From Actinomadura oligospora ATCC 43269 (GTDB taxonomy: Bacteria > Actinomycetota > Actinomycetes > Streptosporangiales > Streptosporangiaceae): 64,000 bases of DNA. The stretch's first letter is position 1, and each line of letters begins with the position of its first letter. Location: NCBI RefSeq assembly GCF_000518265.1, contig NZ_KI912412.1, positions 1 through 64,000 of the forward strand. Reading direction: 5' to 3'. The notes under the pieces are model-generated. The model ran no database searches. It was not told the origin of the DNA and worked only from the letters and a program-made list of their open reading frames with translations. Position numbers and translations under genes: made by a program. This document shows, piece after piece, positions 8,622-17,149 of the stretch.

Positions 8622-8690
8622 TCCCGTTCGATCGCCCGGTCGTCGCGGGCCCACCGCCCGCTTGAGCCCAGGCGCGGCTGAGAGCGCTTC

Positions 8691-11222
8691 TCAGAGCCTC
8701 GGGTCCACCGGCTCGGACTCGAGGGCCAGGACGGCGAACACGGCCTGGTGGACGCGCCACAGCGGCTCGCCGGCGGTGAGCCGGTCGAGGGCGGCGAGCC
8801 CGAGCGCGTGCTCGCGCATCGCGAGCGACCGCTTGCGCCCCATCGAGCGGGCACGGAGCCGGTCCAGGTGGTCGGTGTAGTCGGGGCCGTAGATGATCCG
8901 CAGGTACTCGCGCCCGCGTACCTTCAGCCCCGGCTGCACCTTGCGCTCCGGCGGGAGCGGGCCGAGCGGCTTCACGACCATCCCTTCGCCGCCGTCCGCC
9001 GTGAGCCGCTCCCACCAGGACGTCGCGTCCGCCTCGGACGCGGGGTCGGCGAGGTCCACGATCCGCGTCGCGGTGCTCCGCACGAGTCCCGACTCGTCGG
9101 CTGCGGCGAGGCGGTCGGCCATGGACATGTGCCAGTCGTGCGCGCGGGTCGTCGCGAGCGTCTCCCCCTCGGCGGCGAGGAGCTGGAACGGCGCGATCCG
9201 CAGGTCGCCGACACCGTCCACGTCCCAGCAGTAACGCGCGAACGCGTCGCGGAAGCGGGCCGCGTTGGCGGCGCGGTGTTCGGTGCGTTCCCGCAGGTCC
9301 GCGATGTCTAGCCCGCGCGCGTGCGCTTGGGCGAGGGCCGTGGACGCGGCCGGGAGCGCGGCCCGCGCGGCGGCGGCGGTCGCGGCGTACTGCGTGCGGA
9401 TCAGCTCCATCGCCTTCGCCGACCAGGGCAGCAGCTCGCAGTCCAGGACGAGCCAGTTGGTGTTCAGCTCGTCCCAGAGGCCCGCCTTGCCGATCGCGTC
9501 GCGCACGCGCGCGAGGACGGCGTCGGTGCGGGCCGCGTCCTTGAAGAAGGACCGTCCGGTGCGGGTGTAGAGCGCGCCCGTCGTACCGTCGTCCATGCGG
9601 AAGCGCGTCTCGGCCGTCTCCTTGTCGCGCGCGACCATGGCGATCGCGCGGGAGCCCATGTGCTTCTCCTCGCAGATCGCCTGGGTCAGCCCGAGGTCAC
9701 GGTACGCGGCGAAGGCCTGCGCGGGGTGTTCCAGGTAGCCGGGCAGGGACGACGCGTCCGCTGGTGCCATCGTCGGCGGCAGGTACACCAGCCAGCGCGG
9801 GTCGACCGCGAACCGGCTCATCACCTCCAGCGCGGCGAGGGCGTTCTCCTGGCGGACGGAGACGCGTCCCATCAGCGTGGTCTCCACGCCGTGCGCGTCC
9901 ATCACGTCCTCGATCTTCAGCAGGTCGTGGTCGCGGGACTCGTCCTTCAGCGGACGCGCGGGCTCGTACCAGACCTCGTGCGCGGGCGTCTGGACGAGCT
10001 GCTTCTCCGGGTAGCGAAGCGCGGTCAGCTTGCCGCCGAACACCGCGCCGGTGTCCAGGCAGATCGTGTTGTTGAGCCACTCGGCGTTCGGGACGGGCGT
10101 GTGGCCGTAGACGACCATCGCCTTGCCCCGGTAGTCGCGCGCCCACGGGTAGCGGACGGGCAGCCCGTACTCGTCGGTCTCCCCGGTGGTGTCGCCGTAG
10201 AGCGCGAACGAGCGGACGCGTCCGGACGCGCGGCCGTGGTACTCCTCCTTGAGTCCGGCGTGCGCGACGACGAGCTTCCCGCCGTCCAGGACGTAGTGGC
10301 TGATCAGGCCGTCCATGAACGTGCGCGCGCGTTCGCGGAACTCGTCCGGCTCGCGTGCGAGCTGCTCCAAGGACTCTGCCAGGCCGTGCGCGACCCGCAC
10401 CTTACGGCCGTTGAGCGCGCGCACGAGCTTCTGTTCGTGGTTGCCGGAGACGCAGAGGGCGGTCCCGGCCTCGACCATGCCCATGACCAGGCGCAGGACA
10501 CCCGGGGTGTCCGGACCGCGGTCGACGAGGTCACCGACGAAGACGGCGGTGCGGCCTTCGGGGTGGCTCGCGCCCACGGGACGTCCCTGATCGTCGCGGT
10601 CGACGGCGTAGCCGAGCTCGCCGAGCAGGTCCTCCAGCTCGGCGCGGCAGCCGTGGATGTCACCGACAATGTCGAACGGGCCGGTCAGCTCGCGCTTGTC
10701 GTTCCACGCCTTCTCGTACACGACCGTGGCCGCGTCGATCTCCTCAACGCCGTGCAGGACGTAGGAGCGCTTGAACTCGCGCCCCTGGAGCGAGCGCAGG
10801 CCGCGCCGCAGCTCGCGTCCCTGCCGCGGGATCACGTGGTCCCCGAAGTCGCGGTCGGGCCGCTCCTTGTTGCGCGCGGCGGCGAGGCTCTGTGGGACGT
10901 CCAGCACGATCGCCGCGGACATCACGTCGCAGTCCTTGGCGATCTGGATGAGCTGCTGGCGCGACCCGACCTGCACGTTCGTGGCGTCCACGACGGTCAG
11001 CAGGCCGCGCCGCAGCCGCGTCCGGACGATGTGGTGCAGCAGCGCGAACGCGTCGCCGCTGGCCGACTGGTCGTTCTCGTCGTCCGAGACCATGCCACGG
11101 CAGTGGTCGGACGAGACGACCTGCGTGGGCTTGAAGTGGCGGCGCGCGAAGTGCGACTTGCCCGATCCGGACACGCCGACGAGCACGACCAGCCCCATTT
11201 CGGGCAGCCGGATCTCGGTCAT
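8691..11222 (-). CDS. pnkp: Bacterial polynucleotide kinase-phosphatase (RNA repair)
   Basis: An 843-residue three-domain RNA end-healing and sealing enzyme. Residues about 10-170 form the 5'-kinase with P-loop GVSGSGKS. About 180-470 form a metallophosphoesterase (GDIHGC, FVGDLVDRG, SGNHEQ, VVAHAG, VYGHTPV) that removes 2',3'-cyclic and 3' phosphates. The C-terminal part is a ligase-like adenylyltransferase with the nucleotidyl lysine in EEKHMGSRA (about residue 519). Length matches Clostridium thermocellum Pnkp. Its ATG overlaps the hen1 stop by 4 nt (ATGA), so the two are translationally coupled. In the known system Hen1 methylates the 3' end before Pnkp seals RNA cut by ribotoxins. Confidence 0.96.
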   Translation of the reverse strand: MTEIRLPEMGLVVLVGVSGSGKSHFARRHFKPTQVVSSDHCRGMVSDDENDQSASGDAFALLHHIVRTRLRRGLLTVVDATNVQVGSRQQLIQIAKDCDVMSAAIVLDVPQSLAAARNKERPDRDFGDHVIPRQGRELRRGLRSLQGREFKRSYVLHGVEEIDAATVVYEKAWNDKRELTGPFDIVGDIHGCRAELEDLLGELGYAVDRDDQGRPVGASHPEGRTAVFVGDLVDRGPDTPGVLRLVMGMVEAGTALCVSGNHEQKLVRALNGRKVRVAHGLAESLEQLAREPDEFRERARTFMDGLISHYVLDGGKLVVAHAGLKEEYHGRASGRVRSFALYGDTTGETDEYGLPVRYPWARDYRGKAMVVYGHTPVPNAEWLNNTICLDTGAVFGGKLTALRYPEKQLVQTPAHEVWYEPARPLKDESRDHDLLKIEDVMDAHGVETTLMGRVSVRQENALAALEVMSRFAVDPRWLVYLPPTMAPADASSLPGYLEHPAQAFAAYRDLGLTQAICEEKHMGSRAIAMVARDKETAETRFRMDDGTTGALYTRTGRSFFKDAARTDAVLARVRDAIGKAGLWDELNTNWLVLDCELLPWSAKAMELIRTQYAATAAAARAALPAASTALAQAHARGLDIADLRERTEHRAANAARFRDAFARYCWDVDGVGDLRIAPFQLLAAEGETLATTRAHDWHMSMADRLAAADESGLVRSTATRIVDLADPASEADATSWWERLTADGGEGMVVKPLGPLPPERKVQPGLKVRGREYLRIIYGPDYTDHLDRLRARSMGRKRSLAMREHALGLAALDRLTAGEPLWRVHQAVFAVLALESEPVDPRL

Positions 11223-12649
11223 CGGGTGCTCTCCTCTCGGGTGAAGACGGCCATCTGGGTCGGCGCGCCCACGTCCGCGTCGTGGTCACCGACCGGGACG
11301 TACCGGACGCGGTAGCCGTTCCCGGCGGCCACCCGGTCGGCCCACGCGGCGAACTCGGCGCGCGTCCACTCGAAGCGGTGGTCGGGGTGCCGCATCGCGC
11401 CGTCCGCGAGGCCGTCGTAGCGGACGTTGTACTCGGCGTTCGGCGTCGTGACCACGACGGACGCCGGGCGCGCCGCGCCGAACACCACGCCCTCGACGGC
11501 CGCCAGGCGCGGCGGGTCGATGTGCTCGACGACCTCCATCAGGACGGCGGCGTCGTAGCCCTCGAACCGGCGGTCGGCGTAGGTCAGCGCGGACTGGAAC
11601 ACGCGCACGCGGGCGGGACGGCGCGGGTCGGACGGGTCGTCCGGCAGGCCGCGACGACGCATCATCTCGATCGCGCGGTACGACACGTCCACGCCGGTGA
11701 CCTGCTCGAACGTCCGGTCGTCCTTGAGGCGCGCGAGCAGCTTGCCGGTGCCGCAGCCGAGGTCGAGCACCGTGCGCGCGTCCTGTTCGCGCAACGCGGC
11801 GAGGACGGCCTCGGCGCGCTGCTCCGCAAGCGAGACCTTCGGCTCCTCTTCCGGAGTCGCCGACGTGGTCTCCTCGTCGAGCGGCGCCTGGTCGAGAGCG
11901 TCCTCGGGGGCGTCGTCGGAGTCGGCCAGGCGGCCCAGGGCCGCGCGCACGAGGGGACGGCGGTTGGCGAGGTAGCGGCGGGTGATTCCGGAGCGGTCCG
12001 GGTGCGCCGCCAGCCACCCCTCCCCCGCGCGGATGAGCTTGTCCACCTCGTCCGGTGCGATCCAGTAGTGCTTCGCCTCGTCCAGCACCGGCAGCAGGAC
12101 GTACAGCTGGTTGAGCGCGTCGGACAGCCGGACCTCGCCGGTCAGGGTCAGGCTCACGTAACGCGAGTCGCCCCAGCTGGGGAAGGCGGGGTCGAGCGGC
12201 ACCGGAACGGCCTCGACGCGCCAGCCGAGAGGCGCGAAGTAGCGCTCGGCGCGTTCGGGCCCGCCGCGGCACGGTAGCGCGGGCAGCGAGATCTCCAGCG
12301 GGAGCGGAACGTCCGGAAGCTCGGGGCGCGCCTCGCAGCGTCCGCGCATCGCGGTGCGGAACACGCCCGCCATCGCGGACGCCAGCAGAGAAGACGCCGC
12401 GTACGGGCGGTCGTTCACGTACTGGCCGAGGGCGAAATCGGGGCTGTTCTTCCCGCGCGTGCGCACGAGCTTGACCGGGTCGACCTCCAACAGCAGCGCG
12501 GCGGTGCAGCGCGTGTCGTCGGCCTCTGGATAGAAGACGTGCGCGACGCCGGACGCCTGCTCGAACCGCTGCACCTTGTCGGGATGCTTGTGCAGCAGGA
12601 AGCCCAGGTCGGTCGCGGGCGCGCGGGTGGTCGTGATCGTCAGCAACAC
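11219..12649 (-). CDS. hen1: 3' terminal RNA ribose 2'-O-methyltransferase Hen1
   Basis: A 476-residue partner of Pnkp. The N-terminal half (LLTITTTRAPATDLGFLLHKHP, FYPEADDTRCTAALLLEVDP) is the Hen1 N-domain that activates the Pnkp ligase. The C-terminal half is an SAM methyltransferase (VLDLGCGTGKLL) with the Mn-binding set in LMEVVEHID and TPNAEYN-HPDHRFEW. It 2'-O-methylates the 3' end of broken RNA so the repaired site resists recutting. GTG 12649 is chosen because family members begin at LLTITTT. First gene of the two-gene operon on the minus strand. Confidence 0.95.
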   Translation of the reverse strand: MLLTITTTRAPATDLGFLLHKHPDKVQRFEQASGVAHVFYPEADDTRCTAALLLEVDPVKLVRTRGKNSPDFALGQYVNDRPYAASSLLASAMAGVFRTAMRGRCEARPELPDVPLPLEISLPALPCRGGPERAERYFAPLGWRVEAVPVPLDPAFPSWGDSRYVSLTLTGEVRLSDALNQLYVLLPVLDEAKHYWIAPDEVDKLIRAGEGWLAAHPDRSGITRRYLANRRPLVRAALGRLADSDDAPEDALDQAPLDEETTSATPEEEPKVSLAEQRAEAVLAALREQDARTVLDLGCGTGKLLARLKDDRTFEQVTGVDVSYRAIEMMRRRGLPDDPSDPRRPARVRVFQSALTYADRRFEGYDAAVLMEVVEHIDPPRLAAVEGVVFGAARPASVVVTTPNAEYNVRYDGLADGAMRHPDHRFEWTRAEFAAWADRVAAGNGYRVRYVPVGDHDADVGAPTQMAVFTREESTR

Positions 12650-12750
12650 CCGCCCAGGATGCCCGAGTCGTCCGGTGCCGACCACCGGTTTAGCGGGCGT
12701 CCGGGCTGGTGGAAGGGCCGAGGGACGGACTCGGGCCAGGGGGCCTCAGC

Positions 12751-12840
12751 CCGTCACGGGATCTCCGGGCCCGTCACGGGATCTCCGGGCCCGTCACGGA
12801 GCCGCTGTTCCCGTCACGGAACCTCCGGGCCTGTCACGAC
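12751..12840. repeat. 20-bp tandem repeat, about 4.5 copies
   Basis: The unit CCGTCACGGGATCTCCGGGC starts at 12751 and 12771 (identical), then at 12791, 12811 and 12831 with substitutions. It covers the last codons and stop of the DUF3152 gene and the space up to hen1. Units abut without spacers, so it is not CRISPR. Because 20 is not a multiple of three, each copy re-reads a different frame. Confidence 0.85.
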
Positions 12841-14046
12841 CTTGCCCCTGCGGTCGTAGGGCCAGGCGTTCGGACGGCATCCGCCGAGTCCGCCGAGCTG
12901 CTGCATCATCACCGGCGCGGGCTTGTTCGCCCCCGGGCAGGACACCCGCTTCTGGTGCAGCATCCGCCCGACCTCGAAGTTCAGCATCTGCGCCCGGTAC
13001 GAGCCGGTCTGTCCCTGGTAGTAGGTGGTGGTCAGCAGCCAGCGCCGGAGGTTCATCACGACCTCCTTGTCCGAGGCGCAGTTGCCGCGTCCGGCCGTCA
13101 TGATCCCGGTGGGGGCGCACAGCTTGTCGGTGGTCTCCGGGGACGCGAGCCTGACCACGAAATCAACCTGCTGACCAGGGCCGACGCGCCTGAAGCCGTA
13201 CTTTCCTCCGGCCGTCCAGCCTCGCCGGTCGGTGAGGATCCGGTCGACGAGGCGCGTGAAGGACGCGCTGCTCTGCTTCGTCCCGCCCTCGACCTCGACC
13301 GCGTAACGGCGCACCTTGCCATGGCCGGCCGTCAGGGTCTCACCCGACGCGCGCGTGAACCTGCCGGTGCCGTGGTCGGGGATGAACGGCTCGTGCGCCA
13401 TGGGAACGGTCGGCGGGTCGGGCGGGACGTCCCCCGCGTGCGCGCCCATCGTCGGGACGACCTGCGGTTCGAGCTGCGGTTTGGGCGGCTTTCCGCCGGA
13501 CACCATCGTCGCGGCGACCATCGCGCTGATGCCCGTCCCGGCGATCAGCACGAGCGCGCCGATGCCGAGGACGTAGGTGAACGTCCGGCCGCGGTCGGCT
13601 CCGGCGAAGTCACGGTCCAAATCCTTGGAGAGACGCTCGTCCAGAACCGGGCTGCCGACGCGTCCGGCCGGGTCGAACATGCCGTCCGCGGTGTATCCGC
13701 CCTGGGGCGGGTCGTCGTCGAAGAACCCGCCGCCGGGCATGTCGTCGGGCGCCGGGGTGGGAGCGGGAGCGTGCTGTTGCGGGAGCGGCGCCGGGTGGTA
13801 CTGCGGCTGTTGCTGTTGCGGCGGTTGCTGCTGATGTGGCGGTGGCTGTTGCTGCGGCGGGCGCTGGGGCTGCGGCTGGGGTTGGCGCGGCTGCTGTGGA
13901 GACTGCGGCTGCTGTGGGGCCTGCGGCTGTTGCGGTTGCTCGTCGTACCGCGGACCATACGGCGACTGCTCGTAGGGCTGCTGGCCGTACGGGTTCTGCT
14001 GCGGGTACGGATCGCGCCGTCCCCGGCGGGGGCGAGGGGGCTCCAT
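12814..14046 (-). CDS. DUF3152 membrane-anchored protein, degenerate metalloprotease-like motif
   Basis: A 410-residue protein. Residues 1-100 are a Pro/Gln-rich cytoplasmic tail, 156-182 one transmembrane helix, and 225-400 an extracellular DUF3152 domain (GTGRFTRASG, RRYAVEVE, DRRGWTAGG, FVVRLASPETTDKLC, APVMMQQLGGLGGCRPNAWPY). In family members as I remember them, the segment before the CP motif reads HEVGH-like; here it is NFEVGRMLHQKRVSCP (356-371), lacking two of those histidines. The protein may therefore be a non-catalytic relative. Its last codons lie inside a 20-bp tandem repeat. ATG 14046 is chosen; a longer frame upstream is a shadow of the divergent PARG gene. Confidence 0.8.
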   Translation of the reverse strand: MEPPRPRRGRRDPYPQQNPYGQQPYEQSPYGPRYDEQPQQPQAPQQPQSPQQPRQPQPQPQRPPQQQPPPHQQQPPQQQQPQYHPAPLPQQHAPAPTPAPDDMPGGGFFDDDPPQGGYTADGMFDPAGRVGSPVLDERLSKDLDRDFAGADRGRTFTYVLGIGALVLIAGTGISAMVAATMVSGGKPPKPQLEPQVVPTMGAHAGDVPPDPPTVPMAHEPFIPDHGTGRFTRASGETLTAGHGKVRRYAVEVEGGTKQSSASFTRLVDRILTDRRGWTAGGKYGFRRVGPGQQVDFVVRLASPETTDKLCAPTGIMTAGRGNCASDKEVVMNLRRWLLTTTYYQGQTGSYRAQMLNFEVGRMLHQKRVSCPGANKPAPVMMQQLGGLGGCRPNAWPYDRRGKVVTGPEVP

Positions 14047-14121
14047 GACGGAGCAAGCATGCCAGAAACCCGACCGGATTCGATCCTTTTGGCCTGATCG
14101 GCGGGTCGCCGGAAGGCGATA

Positions 14122-15012
14122 ATGGCTGGCAGGCCATGGTGTATGTCCGAAATCATCCGTGCGATGAGCAGAGAACGGAAGCGGGCGCAGGCTCGCCAGA
14201 CCCTCGAGATCCTCGAGCGCGGAAGTTATCGCGCGCCGTCCGGCCGTGAGGTCGATCTGAGCGCCACGCTGCGGGCGTCCGTGGACGGGACGATCCTGCA
14301 TCGTCCCAAGGAACTCGCCGCGCTTCTGGACCTCCTGCCGCCGGTCGCGGACGACGCCCCGCGCACGCGCGTCGAGGTGACGACCGAGACCACGTTGGAG
14401 GCGGCGCGCCGCCTTGGCGAGGGTGACGGAACGGCGGATCCGTTGGCGTTGAACTTCGCGTCCGCGAAGAACCCGGGCGGCGGTTTCCTCAACGGCGCGC
14501 ACGTGCAGGAGGAAGGACTCGCGCGCGCGTCCGGTCTGTACGCGACGCTGCGGGCCGCGCCCGAGTACTACGACGTCCATCGCGAGCTCCGCGACCCGCT
14601 GTACACCGACCACGTGATCTACTCCCCCGCCGTGCCGGTGTTCCGCACCGATTCCGGGGCGTTGCTGGACAAGCCGTACAGCGTCGCGTTCCTCACCTCG
14701 CCCGCGCCCAACCGCGGAGCGACACGCGACGACGACAGGCTCGCCCGCCTTCCGGACGTGTTGCGCCGACGCGCGCTGAAGGTGCTGGCGGCGGCGGTCG
14801 CACACGGACACCGGCGGATCGTCCTGGGCGCGTGGGGTTGCGGGGTGTTCCGCAACGACCCGTCCGAGGTGGCCGAGGCGTTCGCGGACGCGCTCCGTCC
14901 GGACGGCGGACCGTTCGCGGGCCGCTTCGAGACGGTCGTCCTCGCCATCTACGACACCTCGCCGGGCGCGCCGCGCCTCGCGCCCTTCGAGCGCGCCTTC
15001 GAAGGCTTCTAG
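14122..15012 (+). CDS. Bacterial PARG-type macrodomain hydrolase (TIGR02452 family)
   Basis: A 296-residue protein of the microbial poly(ADP-ribose) glycohydrolase family. The signature is NPGGGFLNGAHVQEE (about residues 116-130): GGG, seven residues, QEE, whose glutamates are catalytic in characterised PARGs. LNFASAKNPGGG, SGLYATL, YSPAVPVFR and LGAWGCGVFRND further support the macrodomain fold. It should release ADP-ribose from modified protein or nucleic acid. GGAAGG lies 5 nt before ATG 14122; ATG 14143 and 14164 are alternatives. Divergent from the DUF3152 gene and 1.5 kb from the RNA-repair pair. Confidence 0.88.
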   Translation: MAGRPWCMSEIIRAMSRERKRAQARQTLEILERGSYRAPSGREVDLSATLRASVDGTILHRPKELAALLDLLPPVADDAPRTRVEVTTETTLEAARRLGEGDGTADPLALNFASAKNPGGGFLNGAHVQEEGLARASGLYATLRAAPEYYDVHRELRDPLYTDHVIYSPAVPVFRTDSGALLDKPYSVAFLTSPAPNRGATRDDDRLARLPDVLRRRALKVLAAAVAHGHRRIVLGAWGCGVFRNDPSEVAEAFADALRPDGGPFAGRFETVVLAIYDTSPGAPRLAPFERAFEGF

Positions 15013-15046
15013 CAGGTCGAAAGGGGCAACAGCCCTACGCCGTCAC

Positions 15047-15088
15047 GGAGCGCCGCCTGTCCCGCGAGTTCGCGGGCGGCGGCGCTCC
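15047..15088 (+). terminator. Terminator hairpin after the PARG gene
   Basis: A near-continuous stem: 11 bp outside (15047-15057 with 15078-15088) and 7 bp inside (15061-15067 with 15070-15076). It starts 35 nt after the stop. Confidence 0.75.
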
Positions 15089-15156
15089 GGCGTCTCCGGC
15101 CCCGCGAGGGCGGCGGTGTGAGCGCGGGTCGCGGCGGGCGAATTTCGCGATACATC

Positions 15157-15298
15157 TTGACTTGCCACGAACGAGATATATCGTCTCTACACGAGAGAGG
15201 TTATCCCGGCCGGGTCCGCCGCTCCACGGTACGAACATCGTACTTGACACGAACGGTGTTCTTTTAGAGAACTGCGTTTGCGGACACGAACATTGTTC
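15157..15298 (+). promoter_or_regulatory. Promoter region of the MFS exporter with GAAC palindromes
   Basis: Two promoter-like sites are visible: TTGACT (15157) with TATCGT (15179) at 16 bp, and TTGACA (15244) with TAGAGA (15265) at 15 bp. Around the second are GTACGA-ACA-TCGTAC (15229-15243), GAAC-GGT-GTTC (15251-15261) and GAAC-ATT-GTTC (15288-15298), all perfect dyads. The 3-bp centre differs from the 4-bp centre of actinobacterial LexA boxes. This looks like a repressor-controlled exporter whose regulator is not next door. Confidence 0.6.
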
Positions 15299-15315
15299 CT
15301 CTTCCTTCGGGAGCC

Positions 15316-17055
15316 ATGATGATCGACACCACCGGTGAGGCGCCCGCGGCGACCGAGCCACCGCCCTTCCGCTGGCGCTGGGTCGCGCTCGCGGTGATCC
15401 TGCTCGGCGAGATCATGGACATGCTGGACTCGCTGGTCACCACGATCGCCGCCCCCACCATCCGCGCCGACCTGGGCGGATCCGCCGCCACCATCCAGTG
15501 GCTCGCCGCCGGGTACACCCTGGCGATGGCGATCGGCCTGCTCACCGGCGGACGCCTCGGCGACCTCTACGGACGCAGGCGGATGTTCCTGATCGGCGCC
15601 GCCGGGTTCACGATCGGGTCGCTGCTGTGCGGGACCGCCGTCTCCCCCGGCATGCTCGTCGGCGCGCGGCTGCTCCAGGGCCTCGCGGGCGCGATGATGA
15701 TCCCGCAGGGCCTCGGCATGATGCGCCGGATGTTCGCGCCCAGCGAGATGAACAAGGCGTTCGGCGCGTTCGGGCCGGTCATGGGCCTGTCCTCGGTCGC
15801 CGGGCCGGTGCTCGCGGGCTGGCTGATCGACGCCGACCTCTTCGGCACCGGCTGGCGGATGATCTTCCTGATCAACCTGCCGCTCGGCCTGGCCGCGGTC
15901 GTCCTCGGCGCGGTCTTCCTGCCGCCCGGACGGGACGCGCACGGGTCCCGGCTCGACATGGTCGGCGCGCTGCTCGCCGCGCTCGGCGCCGGGCTGATCG
16001 TCTACCCGCTCGTCCAGGGCCGCGAGCTGGACTGGCCCGCCTGGATGTTCGCGCTGATGGCGGCGTCCGGCGTGGTGTTCCTCGTGTTCGCCTGGCACGA
16101 GCTGCGGCGGCAGCGGCGCGGCGGCGACCCGCTGATCACGCCTTCGGTGTTCGCCAAGCGCGGCTTCTCCGGCGGCCTCGCCGTCGGGATCGTGTTCTTC
16201 GCCGGGATGGTCGGATTCTCGCTGACCTACTCCCTCTACCTGCAGATCGGGCTCGGCTACTCGCCGCTCAAGGCGGGCCTGTCACAGATCCCCTGGTCGG
16301 TCGGGACGGTGTTCGGGTTCCCGGTCGCGATGGCGATGCAGAAGCACGGCCGGACGGCGCTCCAGGCCGGCGCGCTGGTCATGGCGTCCGGTGTGGCCGC
16401 CCTGGTGCTCACGCTCCAGATCGCCGGGACCGGCGTCGACCCGTGGCAGCTCGCCCCCGCGCTGGTCGTCACCGGCTTCGGCATGGGCCTGCTGATGGCG
16501 CCGTTCTTCGACATCGTGCTCGCCTCGGTCGAACCGCACGAGACCGGGTCGGCGGGCGGCACGCTGTCGGCGGTGCAGCAGCTCGGCGCGGCGCTCGGCG
16601 CGGCCGTCCTCGGCACCGTGTTCTTCGGGCTGCTCGGCGGGCACGTCGCGACGTCCGCCGACCGGGACGCGCCCGCGCTGCGCGCGAACCTCGCGTCCGC
16701 GGGGGTCGCGCCGTCCGGGCAGGACCTCATCGTCGCCGGGCTGCGCGCCTGCGGCCACGACCGCGCCACCGCGAAAGACCAGGCGAAGACCCCGGAGACG
16801 TGCGTCCGGCTGGAGTCCGACGTCCGGACGGCGGCCGCCGCGAACCCGCAGTCGGCCGGACGCGTCGCCACGATCGTCCGGTCGTCCGCGCAGCACTCGG
16901 CGAAGACCGGCTTCGGCGCGGCCATGAAGATCACGCTGTGGATCGTGGCGGGGCTGCTCGGCCTGACCTTCCTGATCGCCTTCCTGCTCCCGCCGCGCGC
17001 CCGCGAGGAGGACGAGACGGCGCCCGTCGATGAGACCGCGCCCGCGACCGCCTGA
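15316..17055 (+). CDS. MFS drug/H+ antiporter, DHA2 family (14 TM)
   Basis: A 579-residue exporter of the EmrB/QacA type. It begins with a short cytosolic tail and WVALAVILLGEIMDMLDSLV as TM1. Motif A is GGRLGDLYGRRRMFLIG, and GPVLAGWLI is the antiporter motif C. The hydrophobicity pattern fits 14 helices, and a large loop with two cysteines near residues 480-500 precedes the last helix. It uses the proton gradient to expel lipophilic compounds. GGGAG precedes paired ATGs at 15316 and 15319, and the second has the better spacing. The palindromic promoter implies induction by a ligand. Confidence 0.9.
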   Translation: MMIDTTGEAPAATEPPPFRWRWVALAVILLGEIMDMLDSLVTTIAAPTIRADLGGSAATIQWLAAGYTLAMAIGLLTGGRLGDLYGRRRMFLIGAAGFTIGSLLCGTAVSPGMLVGARLLQGLAGAMMIPQGLGMMRRMFAPSEMNKAFGAFGPVMGLSSVAGPVLAGWLIDADLFGTGWRMIFLINLPLGLAAVVLGAVFLPPGRDAHGSRLDMVGALLAALGAGLIVYPLVQGRELDWPAWMFALMAASGVVFLVFAWHELRRQRRGGDPLITPSVFAKRGFSGGLAVGIVFFAGMVGFSLTYSLYLQIGLGYSPLKAGLSQIPWSVGTVFGFPVAMAMQKHGRTALQAGALVMASGVAALVLTLQIAGTGVDPWQLAPALVVTGFGMGLLMAPFFDIVLASVEPHETGSAGGTLSAVQQLGAALGAAVLGTVFFGLLGGHVATSADRDAPALRANLASAGVAPSGQDLIVAGLRACGHDRATAKDQAKTPETCVRLESDVRTAAAANPQSAGRVATIVRSSAQHSAKTGFGAAMKITLWIVAGLLGLTFLIAFLLPPRAREEDETAPVDETAPATA

Positions 17056-17064
17056 CCTCGCCCC

Positions 17065-17122
17065 CTCCCCTGTTCCGCGTACCGCGCGTGCTGTGTCGCG
17101 TGCGGTACGCGGAACAGGGGAG
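17065..17122. terminator. Very strong bidirectional terminator
   Basis: A perfect 21-bp stem (17065-17085 with 17102-17122) around a 16-nt loop separates the convergent MFS and LLM genes. Confidence 0.85.
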
Positions 17123-17149
17123 TCGGCCGTGTCCGTGGTTCGGGGACGG

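Noticed and set aside
12751..12840. Possible CRISPR array
   Set aside because: The repeats are 20 bp and directly abutting with no spacers, and no cas genes are present.
14047..14811. N-terminal extension of the DUF3152 frame
   Set aside because: The extension is antisense to the PARG-type gene, and its composition changes abruptly at the ATG 14046, where the Pro/Gln-rich protein begins.
15251..15298. LexA/SOS boxes
   Set aside because: Actinobacterial SOS boxes are GAAC-N4-GTTC; here the centre is three bases in both sites.
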